Shown piece after piece: positions 42,598 through 54,337 of a stretch of DNA of 64,000 nucleotides. Below the pieces are notes generated by a model that saw only the letters and a list, made by a program, of their open reading frames with translations, did not search any database and was not told where the DNA came from. The stretch is from positions 540,499-604,498 of the forward strand of contig NSJX01000007.1 of NCBI GenBank assembly GCA_002286715.1, read 5' to 3'. The DNA is from Dentipellis sp. KUC8613 (Eukaryota; Basidiomycota; Agaricomycetes; Russulales; Hericiaceae). A program made the translations under genes and the position numbers. Each line of letters opens with the position of its first letter. Position 1 is the stretch's first letter.

Positions 42598-44885
42598 TCA
42601 GCACACCCTCACTTTCGCAACGCTCGGGTCGTGATCACTACCTCTCGCGTCCAACGTCGGAGCCCAATTGTTTACATGCACATGCTCGACCTGTACTCCA
42701 CCCGCTCGTTTCGCCACGGCCTGGCTCACGAAGATGTGATCCAGCTGTTCGCAATTTTGATCGAACACGTAGGTATACCGCTCGACGGGTGGAATGTTTG
42801 CAAGAACATCTGCTTCGCTTAGCTGGGCGACGGAGAAAGGCGCGAATACGGATCGTGTTTGGACGTATTCGTTGAAGTCGCCGGCGATGAGAATTGAGGC
42901 ATTGGGATCGAGGTCAAGGATGCTCTTCGTGAAATTCTGCACCACACTCAAATCGTCAATCACAGGACCCAGTCATAACACATCCACTCACAGCGATCGC
43001 CTGAACTTGGGCAGTTCTTTGGTCGACCCCGAGGTTGACCGGGGGGCGTGCATCACCTTCAGTCGATGAGCTCCCGCTCTTTGCTGTGCCGTGATGGTTG
43101 ATGGTGAAAAACTGGTGTCCAGAAAACGTCTGCCAGTGGGCAACGAGAGGCTTGCGAGAGTCGAGCCACGCAGTGTTGTTAGGGTCAATTCGACCTGGAT
43201 TTAGTCTATCAAGTAAAACAGTGAGAAGCCGATGTCTGATGTCCAAAAACGAGCTACGTACGTCAACTGGACCTGTCCGGAAGCACTCAAGAACGGCTGA
43301 GTTGCATCTAGAGATCCACCGGGTTCTCCAGACACCAGACTTATCTTGTTAGCCCTATATCTAGGACACAGAACATTGGTTAAGACGAGATTGAAGCTCA
43401 CAACGCCCTGCCTACGCACAAATATGCCTGCCTGATATTTCCACCAGGTTCACCTCCATCCATGCCATCCACAGGATCGATATCCAGGAACGAATACTCA
43501 GTTGACACAGCCTTGCTCTGGGCATCTCCACTCGCACTTGCGTTGGCGATTGCCACAGAGAGCGTGGCTAGAGTAACATTTGCATTGACTGTCCCGTCAT
43601 CGGTGGGGCCCGAGTTATCCTGAATTTCTTGCAGGAAGACAATGTCTGGGGTCAGGAGATGGGTGGCAATATGTGAGGCAACTAATGGTAGCGTGGGCGA
43701 GGTGGGAGCCATGTTGTCGATCTAGACAGATTGGTTCGAGAGTTAACAAGGGAGATATAGTTATCGAGTCGTACATTATAGTCTCCAAGCGTGAGCACAC
43801 ACTCATTATCTTCTGAAGTCAAAGTCGTAGGCGGAACATCGAAATTGGGTTGGGAGACAATAGTCGGTGCGGTTGTGGGCAGTATATAATAAAACCCGAA
43901 TCTATGCGGAGGTGAGTCAACAGTTTCCCAAGATAAATATCGCACTGACTGGAATAGGATAACGCCGGTAATGTCAGACAACTTCGATCCTACGGCGATG
44001 TCGGGATTCGTTGTGCCGTCCAGAGGTGAACCAACGATGACGACTTCTGGGTTTGCATCTGGTACATTGTCCGGCCCTGAAAAGGCGCCTCAATAGCTGC
44101 AAAAGTGACAATTGCAATGGGCGTACCGATGGTAACTGATAGGCCGCCGCGTCCGTTTATTCCTGTTGCCGTCCAATTTCCACGAATCCAGAACTCCCCA
44201 AAGCTATTAGGGAAATCTAGGGCAGTCGGAGCAGGGACTACCACAAGAGCGCCTTCCAGGCTCTTCCAAAAGTCCAAACCAAATTGAGTCGGCTGAAGTG
44301 TAGCATTCACTTTCTCTACTTGGGTGACGTTATTCGGCACGCTCAGCCACCCATCGCTACCCTTGTCAAGATCGGTGAACGACTGGGTGGGCGGAAAACG
44401 GTCCTTTCCCAATATTACTGGCTTGGCGGAGGTCGATGACTCGTTTGAGAGCATAACGATGGAAGTAGGAGAATCAATTTCGGTGCCGAAGAGATCGTCT
44501 GAGGAAGAGCGAAACTCGGCCACCCGGCCGGAGAGAGATACGTTGGAATCGACTGATATAAGCGACAAAACGCTGGTTGAGGTACTGAAGACCCGCACAC
44601 CAGGAGACTTGCGGACATCAGAAGATTGAGGCCCGAGGAGCCAAAAGCCGTCGTCACCCTACGTACCAATGATTCGCAAGGGTTATTGGGATAGGGAATT
44701 GGGGTATGTACCTTGGCTGAAACAACACCAGTGATGTTGTGCAGAGTCTGTCCAGCGAAGGGGGACTGAAAAGCCGGCCCTTGAATATCGGCAATGCTCA
44801 CAGCCTTTGCGATGCCGCAATGAGGGGAGCGGAGGCTCCAGCGGCAAGCCAAAGCCAGAACCAGGCTAAAAGCCAGCAGCCCCAT
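42598..44885 (-). CDS. secreted endonuclease/exonuclease/phosphatase-family nuclease (ExeM/NucH-like)
   Basis: Probable extracellular nuclease. Eight exons: 44885-44712, 44658-44127, 44076-43950, 43901-43775, 43721-43420, 43360-43262, 43205-42992, 42936-42598 (637 aa). Signal peptide at the start (MGLLAFSLVLALACRW...). Residues about 30-320 hold an OB-like region with SIADIQGPAFQSPFAGQ and GFWLLGP, as in bacterial ExeM/NucH N-terminal halves. The EEP domain follows: LTLGDYN, DIVFLQEIQDN (metal-binding Glu), ILIAGDFNEY (Asp/Asn) and GSDHDPS (catalytic Asp-His). Several NxT/S sites fit secretion. It could scavenge phosphate or degrade bacterial DNA (inference). Confidence 0.87.
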
Positions 44886-45487
44886 TGCTGTTGGTTTTGT
44901 TCAGGATGTGAGGACTCTATGGAAGTGAAGTCGAAGACTTCCCACTGAAAACCCAGGTTATATACGCATCACGACGCACGCTTGACGACCAGCGTGGGCG
45001 CCAGAAGACTGAATCAGGGGAGACAGGAGAACGTGTGTCGAGAGGTTCTGAAAAGAAGTGCAAATTGGCATTTGTGGGAGATGCGAGCATGTGGACCATG
45101 ATATGAATATAGAACACGCACTCGACACAGATTGCCAACTAACAGGTTTTCCCCTTGAAGGCACATGGACTTTAACGGTAGGCTGACTGTGACCCTTGTT
45201 CATGGTAGTGGAGAGGAAGGTGATCTGAGGTGAAGGCGTGTTCCATTGCGTCACGTCGAACATGGACAAGCTTTGATAACAACCACGTTCTGTTTCCGAT
45301 AAGCGCGCAACTCGAAGACGTCAGTATTAGATTGATCACACTACTAAGTATATGCGCTTCATTATTGACTGCTCGGACTTGCGCGGAATTTGATGAATAA
45401 AATGCAGCCGAAATTCCTCGCGCATGTACGCAGCACCACGCCAGAGCCACACAATCTATAGCGAATGTCAAACTACCACAAAGTAGG
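44886..45487. other. intergenic region, no gene recognised
   Basis: Promoter of the nuclease gene and 3' flank of the mitochondrial coiled-coil gene (both on -). No coding signal supported. Confidence 0.55.
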
Positions 45488-46251
45488 TTAGACCTTCAAA
45501 GTCGTGGCCTCCTTCTTTGCCAAAGCGTGGACGTCTTGTTCTGCACGAGTATCATGAGCATTTGGTCATGGGGCATATATTTGGTGCAAGGTACTTACGC
45601 ATGCCCCATACGAACGACCGAAGGTCAAGGAATTCTGAGAAAGCCAATGAGTGCGTCATAATCTACGAGATAGAATGGCAACGTACCAATATGAAGACCG
45701 TCGTAGATCTTCTTCACCTCGGCCCGCAGGCGCGTCAAGTCATCCTTGCTCGCCGATGCCTCCGACAATGCCTTCAAATCCTTCTCTACAGCCTCTATCC
45801 GCCTCACGTGAGCGGAAATCTGGGAAGACAAGTCAGAAACATGCAGAGTCATCACAGGGTGTATAAAACACCTTTTCTGTGCTCGCCTGGAGTTCCTCGA
45901 CGCTTGCTTGAAGGGCTGCAGATGCTAGCTTATATTCTTCGAGCAACCGGTAGGCAGCGAACGAGGAGGCTAGCGAGAAGCCGAATAAAAATCCAATGAC
46001 ACTAGGATAATCAAAACCGCGACATTAGCGATGCACTCGATGTGCAGTTCCGTTTTGGAGACTATGGGATAGTTGACGCACCCGCCCCGGATCCCACCGA
46101 CGGGTTTCTTGGGCACCGGAGACGCGCCGACGTTAGGTGTTGCTTCCTGGAGCAAAAAGCGGGAGGTAGAGAAAGACCTGGTAGAACCAACGGTGCTGCG
46201 CGAGGTCGTCTGCCTCGCGACAGCGGCGAGACGCAAGGCTGAGGAGGCCAT
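45488..46251 (-). CDS. predicted mitochondrial membrane protein with coiled coil
   Basis: Family not named; conserved-looking hypothetical. Exons 46251-46082, 46001-45872, 45819-45687, 45634-45599, 45540-45488 (173 aa). The N-terminus (MASSALRLAAVARQ...STRSFSTSRF) is Arg/Ser-rich with an RxF-S cleavage-like site, typical of a mitochondrial presequence. One membrane segment follows (VIGFLFGFSLASSFAAY, about 58-75). A coiled coil runs about 80-145 (SVEELQASTEK, ISAHVRRIEAVEKDLKAL, LRAEVKKIYDGLH). The short C-terminus ends ALAKKEATTLKV. Likely an inner-membrane protein with the coiled coil in one compartment (inference). Confidence 0.8.
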
Positions 46252-46574
46252 AGTGTGTTTAGAGTCGTGTCTGCCGTCTGCTGCCGGTCAATGGTGAGCT
46301 CGGTGTCGCGGACAGGAAAGGCAATAATATCACAGCACGTGCTACGGCGCTTGGCGACCTCAGAAACATCAGTAGCGCCCAGACGCGCTTTCCTCTGAAC
46401 TTCTCTAACCTCTTTACAAGTAAAGCTTCGAGATACCGGCCATCTCTACTTCGTTTGACCTTCCAGAATCTTTCAAAGCTCGAACTGGCTGGTCCAAGAG
46501 ACTCAAAATTTGCTCCAGCTTTGCGTGGCGCGTAGTACGACAGACGCGTCTTGAACCAGTCGCGTCACTTCACC
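46252..46574. promoter_or_regulatory. divergent promoter of the mitochondrial protein and POP1 genes
   Basis: 323 bp separating two divergently read housekeeping-type genes; no TATA box obvious. Confidence 0.5.
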
Positions 46575-49500
46575 ATGCCTCCCAAACGTCCCAACGAACA
46601 AGCTGCGGAAGAGATGTCTTCCCGTGAGAGGAAGAAACAAAAAATGTCTGCTGCTCGTACTATCGCAGTCCAGGAAACATCTGGTACCGGCAGCACTGCT
46701 GGAAATGCGGTTGCGGGACCATCGAAGACGGTCAGGATAGACAGTGAGTAGTTGTCTCGGTCATCATGTCAGTCTCATATCTGTCGTGATCTAGGTATGA
46801 AAGGACTACCGACGTCGCTGGACGTAGAGAAATTCACTGAGGTTCATTATTTGGCCTCTTCCATAGAATTCGACTGATTAATGGATTGCTCAGGCCAGGG
46901 CGTTTGAGATAAACGCCATGCACAATGCGATGAAGAGTGCAAGGTAACCGTATCCTCTTGTACAATTGCATGGCTTTTGACTAAACAACAACCAGCTCAA
47001 GCTCAACCCATCGCGCTTGGCAAGAGCTCCCTCGACACCTTCGTCGTAGAGCTGCAAGTCACGATGTCCGACGCGTCCCTGCTCGCCTCCGACAGAAAGC
47101 CAAAGCGGAGGTAAATAATCCATCACGCCTACATTCATAATATTCATATCATTTGGCTAGATGGATCCCATGCGCAAGAAAATTCTAGGTAGAAAGCCTC
47201 CACGAAAGAGCAAACACGAACGGGAGAGAAAGGCAGACGTTTTCGCTAAGCGACAAAGTGGGTTGGGAAAGTTTTATGTTTTCTTCCTCGCTAATACAGC
47301 GCAGTCGACAAGAAATGGCTTGAATCTCATTTATGGCACGCGAAGCGGATGCACATGGAAAACATGTGGGGTTATCGATTGGTGAGTTTCGATTGCGGAA
47401 TAACGCGCGAAAGACTCTTACCGTACATCCAGGCTGTACAACCGACGGAGAAATCATTTCGACCTTCTTATCGGGCGGCCGTTCACGGCGCAATCTTACA
47501 CGACGCTTCTTACTACTCGTTGATGCAAGTTACAGGCCCCGAACATGTTTTGAAGAGACTGCTGGAAAGCTGTTGTGACCCTCAGGGACCGGGACCGAGT
47601 TCCAAACGGTAAGTTGCCTCTTACCGAAGCTGACGGTTACTTACTATGCTTTGCAGATATACCGATGGCGTCCGAGCGTGCGACATCACCATGTATCGAC
47701 CCAACTTATACCCCTTTACCCTGATTGGCCCCGTTACTTTGATGTGGCGTCCAGTCGACCCCCTCTTGGACACAGACAAAGGACAGGCGGATACAAACGC
47801 CGGAAGTTCGAATAACGGAGGGAAAAAGAAGAAGAAAGGCAAGAAGAAGAGTAGTGACGGTGAGGTCGGCGTAAAAGATGAAACATACGTATGCTTATGC
47901 ATGCAGCCAGCAGCGACCACCTCAACCCAACCTCAACCCACTAGAGACGATATTTCTCGAACAATCTGGATCAGATGTCATCCCACTATTTTCAAAGACG
48001 CATATCTCGCGCTGAAGATAGCTACGTCAACGACGCTAGAAGAACTCAAGAAATCGTCAGACCATTTGGACAAGAAGTACGAGGTTGAGCTAGCCAACCT
48101 GAGTGACTCAGTCAATGTATTCGAAATCATGGGGCCGAAGTCTAGCCAAGTAATTCGCGGCGCTTTAACACCGGACTTCAACAACGAGACAAGGAAAGAG
48201 TTCAAGAAGGTAACTTGTGTGACGTCGTTGATATGTCCTCAGGTTTACAAGTTTTCTTCCAGGTTTGGTCGGCGCTGAGCAACCTGCAAAGTACGGGGTC
48301 CCTGCCTGGTAGCATGATTATCGGTTTCAACGTCCTTGATCCTCGTTTGAAGTAAGTCACATCTGAAGGTGGACCCCTGGGCTGTTCTAACTCATCCGTT
48401 CCTTCAGTTTTCCACCCAAGAATGCGAAAGTGAACCTTGAGAGCCAAGATTTGCCCAGCTTACCCGCCGCATGGAACTGCCTCCCCTCATCCGATCTCGC
48501 GAAAAGTGGTGTCTGGGATGATAGGATTCGCCAGCTGTTGAAAGTTCCTAAGTATAAGAAACATGAGATAGATGCACGGCGAGCACAAGTAAGGTTTCAC
48601 ACATCTTCCAATCGTGCTGGCTAATCATAGCGCAAAGAATCCGATACCAGGGACGCCACTGAAGCCTAACAAGTCCGATAACCGAGTGCCCGTCATGCTT
48701 GTACAGCGATCCGTACCATCAGACTCTAACATGAGTCGTCCTACCACGAGCCCCTCAATGAGGAACAACGATACACCTATACACGGGTGGACTTTGATAG
48801 TCCCCAAAGGCTGGTCGATGCCTTTTTTGACTTCACTGGTGTACACGGGGACGCGCGTCGGTGGACAGCGCGAAAGACAACACCAAGCCTTCGAAGCAGG
48901 TCAACCATACTTCCCTCGAGACTTCCCGTTCACCGCAGCATATGACGACTACACGACGAGCCGTGCCCATGCTGATGAGGAGCGATGGCTGCGCAAACCA
49001 CCTGCGAAGCGGCCGAATTGGGAAAAGCTGGAGACACCGAGTCCTTGGAAGCCGGATTGGCGGGTGGTTCTTGGATTGCCATCACTGCCTACGCCGACCA
49101 CAGACGAAGATCCCTCGTCGAACATGACATCTACCCAACGTGATGCAGTGCCCGAGCCCGATGACCGGACACGGCCATGGCTGCTCTGTGGACCCGAGAC
49201 CCATTCTATCCTGGATACCATCTCAAACCTCTTCAATCCCGGGCCGGCGCTACTAGAGCGGGTCAATAAGCTGCGTTTCAAGCGCGACATGGGCCCTCTC
49301 GCACCAGAGTATACGGCGGATATGATCTTCCAGGGAGCACTCGTGCAGGTCCGAGTGGTCCCTGTTGGGCGGGGTCACCCCGAGGATTTTGCCGTTATCT
49401 ACAGCCTTGACGATGAGGAAGCAAAGCGCTGGAAAGTGGCGGTGGAGCACAGGAAGCGTACTGCGGGTGCTATTCCAGAGGACACTCCTAGTGAGACTGA

Positions 49501-49832
49501 GGTATATTGGTTATTCGTTCAGGTTTCGACCGTTCTCACCGATGAATACATTGCAGATGTCGAAGGTCCCGCATGTGAAGGAAAAGGCAATTGGGTATGC
49601 GACTAGTGCCAATTATTCCCTTGCACTTGGGGAGGGCCATGCTCTTGGTGCAATCCCCGTAGCCAAATACCTTCAGCTGCAACAACAAGCTGGACGGTAG
49701 GTTCTGGATACAACATCTGTGCGTGCTCTGCTAACCGGTTCCTTTACAAGGCTGTCTCTGGGCGGGCCTCTCGTCAAAATCCGAAATCGTGACGACACCG
49801 TTTGCCGCGCAGCGTATGTCAACGTCATCTAG
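46575..49832 (+). CDS. POP1: ribonuclease P/MRP protein subunit POP1
   Basis: Largest protein of nuclear RNase P and RNase MRP (tRNA 5' and rRNA processing). Thirteen exons: 46575-46743, 46795-46841, 46894-46943, 46996-47110, 47161-47257, 47305-47381, 47433-47608, 47657-48209, 48263-48351, 48408-48588, 48638-49501, 49557-49696, 49751-49832 (879 aa). Diagnostic motifs: RAFEINAMHNAM, HLRRRAASHDVRRVP, WLESHLWHAKRMHM and WGYRL in the N-terminal POP1 region; GWTLIVPKGWSMPFLTSL.YTGTRVGG of the POPLD domain; IGYATSANYSLALGEGHALG near the end. A Lys-rich insert (GGKKKKKGKKK) sits near 330. Intron 10 uses acceptor caaag, chosen to keep the frame. Confidence 0.93.
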
Positions 49833-50075
49833 TGAAATGATAGCCTAGAGTTTAGCATTTATATGCATGATGAAATGTATTTGGAAGCTGGGCCGAATTG
49901 AGTGCAGTGCAAGGATACATATGCGACGGGACTGTACAGAGCTGGATGCGAGATGAGGACGACGAATACACGAATGCGCAAGGGTATGGGAAAACATGAA
50001 GGAGCACACCACCTCCCTAATGGAGGTGCAGCCTGCGGCAAGATGGTCAGAACGTATGCATGAGGGAGACTCGGG
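49833..50075. other. short convergent intergenic region
   Basis: Between the POP1 (+) and borealin-like (-) stops; no gene. Confidence 0.6.
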
Positions 50076-51472
50076 TTATGTGGCTATATTCCACTTCGCC
50101 ACCGCTGCCTGCATAAGCTTGACCATATCCTCCTTCGCTTGCTTCTTCGCGCTCTCGGTGATCCCCTCCAATTTGTCCAGTGCGGTTGGGGAAGTGAGTA
50201 GGGGATCGAATTCTAGGGTATGTCCATCCTTGGTCTGCACCGCAACCCGGGCGGCAATGTGGCCGGAAGAAGCACTTCCGAGCTGTGACGGAGGCCTGCT
50301 GGTTTGAGAGTTTGAACGTGAATGCCCACCTTGGGCGGATGGCGCGAGGTTGGATTGCGAGTTGCTACGGGAATGAAGCCCACCGTGTTGACTGCCAGAT
50401 GATGATGCGGAAGAGGCGAAAGAAGGATCTCGGCGAATAACTATACTGCTATTTGTTCGACTGAGTGGCCTCTTATTCTTTGCTTGACTTCGGTCATCTT
50501 CAGAGCCGTCCTTTTCGTCGCCTGGGGGTGTGTTGGAGCCAGCGAGCCAGTCCAAGCCAAGTTCATATGGATTTGCTAGCGGCGAACCGTTGACACTCAG
50601 CATGCTTTCGTCCTTACGAGGCCAACGCGGCGGATAAGCGGGTGTCTTCGGAATCGCAGGGTCGAACGTAGATCGTGATGGTGGGCGAGTTACGCGCGAG
50701 GGCTTGCTAGGAGAAGTGGGGCGCGAAGGTGTGCGGGCCACAGGTAAAAATGGCTTCTTGTTGGGACTGGCTGAGGGTACTGGTCCCGAGGGAACTCGTT
50801 GCATAAGACGCGCCTAAGCAGTTCTGATAAGCGAATGCTGGATCGAATGAAGCAGATATAACATACCGTCCCGGGAGTCTTGACGTTGGGCAAACGCGCG
50901 CGCGATGCGGCTGTGCTTGTGGAAAAGGACGCCTTCTTCTTTGGAGTGGCAACCGCAATGCGCGCTGGGCAGAAGTCAGACGCAAGAACACGGTCGCTGA
51001 AGAGTCGACTCACGGGTCTTCGCTGCCCGCACAGGGTTGCCTTCCTGGTTACTACCAGGCTTCGCCTCTCCATCCACGTCATTCTCCTGTGCGACCCACT
51101 TTCTCTTCATCGCCGTCCTGTCAATCGGAACACTTTCCAATGCCATCCTCTCTTTCTGTATGCCTCTGACACAAGCTTGGATATCGCCATTGTACTTGTC
51201 CCCGAATTCCGCGATGGTCACTCCCCTGACAATATGGGGAATGCGTAATATCTGGCCTTCGTGGCGAATGCGAAAGTCGGCGAGAGTATCAGCTAGCCAT
51301 CCTTCAAATTGTCGAGTTCGGTGCGCAACTACAAAGCCGGCTGTCAGGATCCTGGGACCGAGGCATGGTGGAGAGGCATGCGATCACGGGTCGCACCTTC
51401 GAGATCAAGATTGTCCAGGAGCTGTTGCTTTTCCTCTGGAGTAAATTTCCTCTTTGTGTGGTGTGCTTGCAT
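50076..51472 (-). CDS. borealin-like chromosomal passenger complex subunit
   Basis: Four exons: 51472-51397, 51340-51014, 50964-50867, 50813-50076 (412 aa). The N-terminal 75 residues (FTPEEKQQLLDNLDLE; RTRQFEGWLADTLADFRIRHEGQILRIP) match the borealin/Nbl1 N-terminal helix that bundles with INCENP and survivin. ATPKKKAS and a long Ser/Pro/Arg-rich region follow, with VKTPGT and many SP/TP sites (possible CDK/Aurora targets). The C-terminus (GHTLEFDPLLTSP... then a short helix) may be a borealin C-terminal region. The longer length versus yeast Nbl1 (73 aa) resembles animal borealin. The first exon is short and GC-rich; ATG at 51472. Confidence 0.82.
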
Positions 51473-51935
51473 GGCGAGGTTGGGCTCTCCGCGAAATGTA
51501 GCCAGACTAAGGAAATCGGAAGTTGCTGAAAGTCACTGGAGGAAGTATCGACGAGCCGAAGCCTGGCACAACAACCGTGACAAGAGCCGCAAGTCACGTG
51601 TGCGCGTGTCGGCGTCAACAAACGCGTTCGGCCAGCTAAAAGCCGAACGGCATAGCGCGGCCTCTGCCCGCGTTTACTACACTCATTGCCGGACTACAGA
51701 ATCTCAACTCGCCTCGGGCGTTTCTGCTTTTTTTTTCTCAAGGCTTGAAAGAAAGTTGACAGGATGCAGCAAGCCACACGTCCGTTACGTCTTGATTTGG
51801 TAAGAGGCTCAGGGCGCTAAGGACCGTTACTGTAATAGGCCGAAAATCGTAAGGTTATGAGCCCACCCGCTGTTTGTTGAGCCGGTCACGTCCTTCTCTC
51901 CCTCTTCTTGTCTTCTATCCCCTTCCTTATCCATC
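51473..51935. promoter_or_regulatory. divergent promoter of borealin-like and ERG26 genes
   Basis: 463 bp between divergent starts, with a T9-C-type poly-T run at 51730-51739 and a C/T-rich leader (51893-51931) before the ERG26 ATG. Confidence 0.5.
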
Positions 51936-53385
51936 ATGAGTCCGACACAACGAGAGGTTTACCTGGTTATCGGAGGCAGCGGCTTTGTGGGCAGGCACAT
52001 TGTCCAAGCCCTGCTTGACCGGGGAGACTCCGTCGCAGTATTCGACATTGTGCAACGATACGACGACGTCCCATTCTATTCCGGGGACATTAGCGACGAA
52101 GAACAAGTATCATTGGCGCTGCAGAGGGTAAGCTCTCGCTGAGCGTTTAATTTATTGACGCTTATCTGAAGCCTGCAGAGTGGTGCCAACTGCATCATCC
52201 ATACTGCATCGCCTCCACACGGAGTTGAGGACCCCGCTCTCTACTGGAAAGTGAATGTAGAGGGGACGAAGGCCGTCATCGCAGCCGCCGTCGCCAATAA
52301 GGTTCCTAAATTGGTGTACACGAGCTCTGCTGGCGTAGTGTTCAATGGCGAGGACTTGATTGACATTGACGAGCGCCTTCAGCCTCCGGAGAAGGCCATG
52401 GATGCTTATAATGAATCGAAGGCGAAAGCGGAGGAAATTGTTCTGGCCGCAAATGGGAAGGGTGGTCTGTTGACTGTCGCACTGCGCCCTGCTGGCATCT
52501 TCGGGTACGTGGCAACACGAACCACCTTTAGTCCCAGACCTCTAACGTCCAGTCGAAATAGCCCCGGAGATCGCCAAGCCATTGTCGGGTTTGCGACCGT
52601 CCTTGAGGAAAACAGGGCACATTTCCAGATCGGAGACAACACCAACCTTTTCGACTGGACTTATGTTGGCAATGTCGCCTATGCACACGTTCTGGCTGCG
52701 GACAAGCTTGTGCCTACTACAGAGGCGGACGTGAAAACGAAGAAGGAGAATCTCAACACTGCGCTGCCCGCCATCGAGCTGACGACAGGCAGCTATCGTG
52801 TACCGACTTCAGAAGCGCGCGACTTGGGCCCTTACGTCGAGCGACCAGCAAATGCGGACCAACTTATTGCTGCCTTCGAGTCTGGTCCTCGACCGGAGAG
52901 GCCTGTCGTTCGCTCGCGTTTCGACCAATTCTCAGAAGCATCCCTCGACCGCGAAGCCGAGAGCCCCTTGCAGGTCGCAGGACAAGCCTTCTTCATCACC
53001 AACGGCGAGCCCCTCTATTTCTGGGACTTTGCTCGCGGTATATGGAGAATGATTGCGCCGGACAAGTACCCGGCGCGCAAAAACATCGTGTTGCCAAAGT
53101 CGGTGGGATTGGCATTAGCGACGCTCTCCGAGTGGTGGGGCTGGCTCGTTGGCAAGGAGCCGACGTTTACTCGATTCCGTGTAACTTTCGCCTCCGCCAG
53201 CCGATGGCACAATATTGAGAAAGCACGGAGAGTCCTGGGATACGAGCCCCAGATCGGGGTTGAGGAAGGCATGAGAAGGACGGTCGCCGTAAGTTGCTCG
53301 TATTTCTTTCAACTTCGAACCACAGTACTCATGTCTGGTTCAGTGGTTGAAGGCGGAGCAGGCGAAGGCGAAAGCAAACTCATAA
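51936..53385 (+). CDS. ERG26: sterol-4-alpha-carboxylate 3-dehydrogenase (ERG26)
   Basis: NAD(P)-dependent decarboxylating step of C4 demethylation in ergosterol synthesis, at the ER. Exons 51936-52127, 52179-52504, 52562-53288, 53344-53385 (428 aa). Rossmann motif GGSGFVGR (13-20), catalytic YNESK (Tyr141, Lys145), LRPAGIFGPGDRQ, and the family's RVTFASASRWHNIEKARRVLGYEP near the C-terminus. It has no N-terminal membrane segment and ends in a short Ala/Lys-rich helix (WLKAEQAKAKANS). Confidence 0.9.
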
Positions 53386-53766
53386 TTTGCTTGCTCATAT
53401 GTATTCTCCGACGATACCCCTTCTACTACGAGTTATCTGTACCTCCATCTAATACCGGCAAAATCATGGGCTTTCGACCAATAAGCAATACCATCGAGAG
53501 GGCATCTGTTACCTGCAGCGGCGAACAGTGCATAATGGTTGCTCGACGACGTGGGAGACAGTTGATGAAGAGTCTGTGTGCATTCAAGGTCTGGCGTGCG
53601 ACCGGGTCGCTTGTCGACGTCCCGGCCGCTTTTGGAAGTATATACTCCTCAAGCAGGAAACTGTGGGACACGGGCGGGAGAGTTCCCATCGATATAAGTT
53701 CGAAGCATCAACACGAGACGCGCCTTGACATGTTCAACGAGTTTAGATGATGGGTACGTCCTCCGC

Positions 53767-54226
53767 TACGTACCCTACATCTCCCATGTGGCCTCGACGT
53801 CGAGTCCTGAGTGGTAAGTGAAGACCCTTGCTCGTACTAGTGTAAGGGATCACCTGACAATATTAGTATTCCGTAGGTGGTACGTACGTAGCTTCCTAAG
53901 CGCTTGCGAGCACCCTATCACGGTCGCCATCGCATCTCTGGGGACCATAGCTACCTTGTCATGTTTGAGGCAAGCTACGTGCCATTCCTGCTTCTGCATT
54001 CAAAGGACAAGGGCCGGGTCTACAAGTTTGTCCCAAGGACCAGCATATATGATCGTTCTGGACATATCGGTAACAACGTACCACAAGGGCGTCTATTCGA
54101 AGGACATTGGACGTACGGTACGTAGCTGTGCCCCTTGTTCAGTTTCCTGCTCTTATACGTCGCACACCCTCTGGGCCACTTCCCTTTCCTGGAGGACTGA
54201 CCTTGTAGTGTCCCCAGTGCTACGTA
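53767..54226. promoter_or_regulatory. cluster of five TACGTA palindromes upstream of the bHLH gene
   Basis: Exact TACGTA at 53767-53772, 53881-53886, 53885-53890 (overlapping), 54119-54124 and 54221-54226, with further near-matches (TACGTG at about 53977, ACGTAC at 54111). A given 6-mer would be expected about 0.1 times in 460 bp. bHLH and bZIP proteins bind ACGT-cored palindromes, so autoregulation is possible (inference). Confidence 0.5.
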
Positions 54227-54241
54227 CATGCAATATGCACG

Positions 54242-54250
54242 TATATAAAG
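54242..54250 (+). promoter_or_regulatory. TATA box of the bHLH gene
   Basis: TATATAAAG, 96 bp upstream of the chosen ATG. Confidence 0.6.
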
Positions 54251-54337
54251 GCGTAGGTAGGCTAGGCCAATGCATCAACTTTCCGCACCTAGGTACAAGC
54301 ACGAACACAATCCCCTGCATTGCACGAGAGTCTCTGT

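Larger units (their letters stand above)
53386..54337. other. intergenic region rich in TACGTA palindromes
   Basis: Lies between the ERG26 and bHLH genes (both on +). It contains several TACGTA palindromes, annotated separately, and a TATATAAAG box at 54242. A 198-codon open frame at 53818-54414 is not supported: it has no domain and runs past the bHLH start. Confidence 0.6.

Noticed and set aside
47867..47945. Possible extra intron in POP1 exon 8 (donor gtgagg or gtatgc)
   Set aside because: Both candidate splices break the reading frame; the retained sequence is in frame, so treated as exon.
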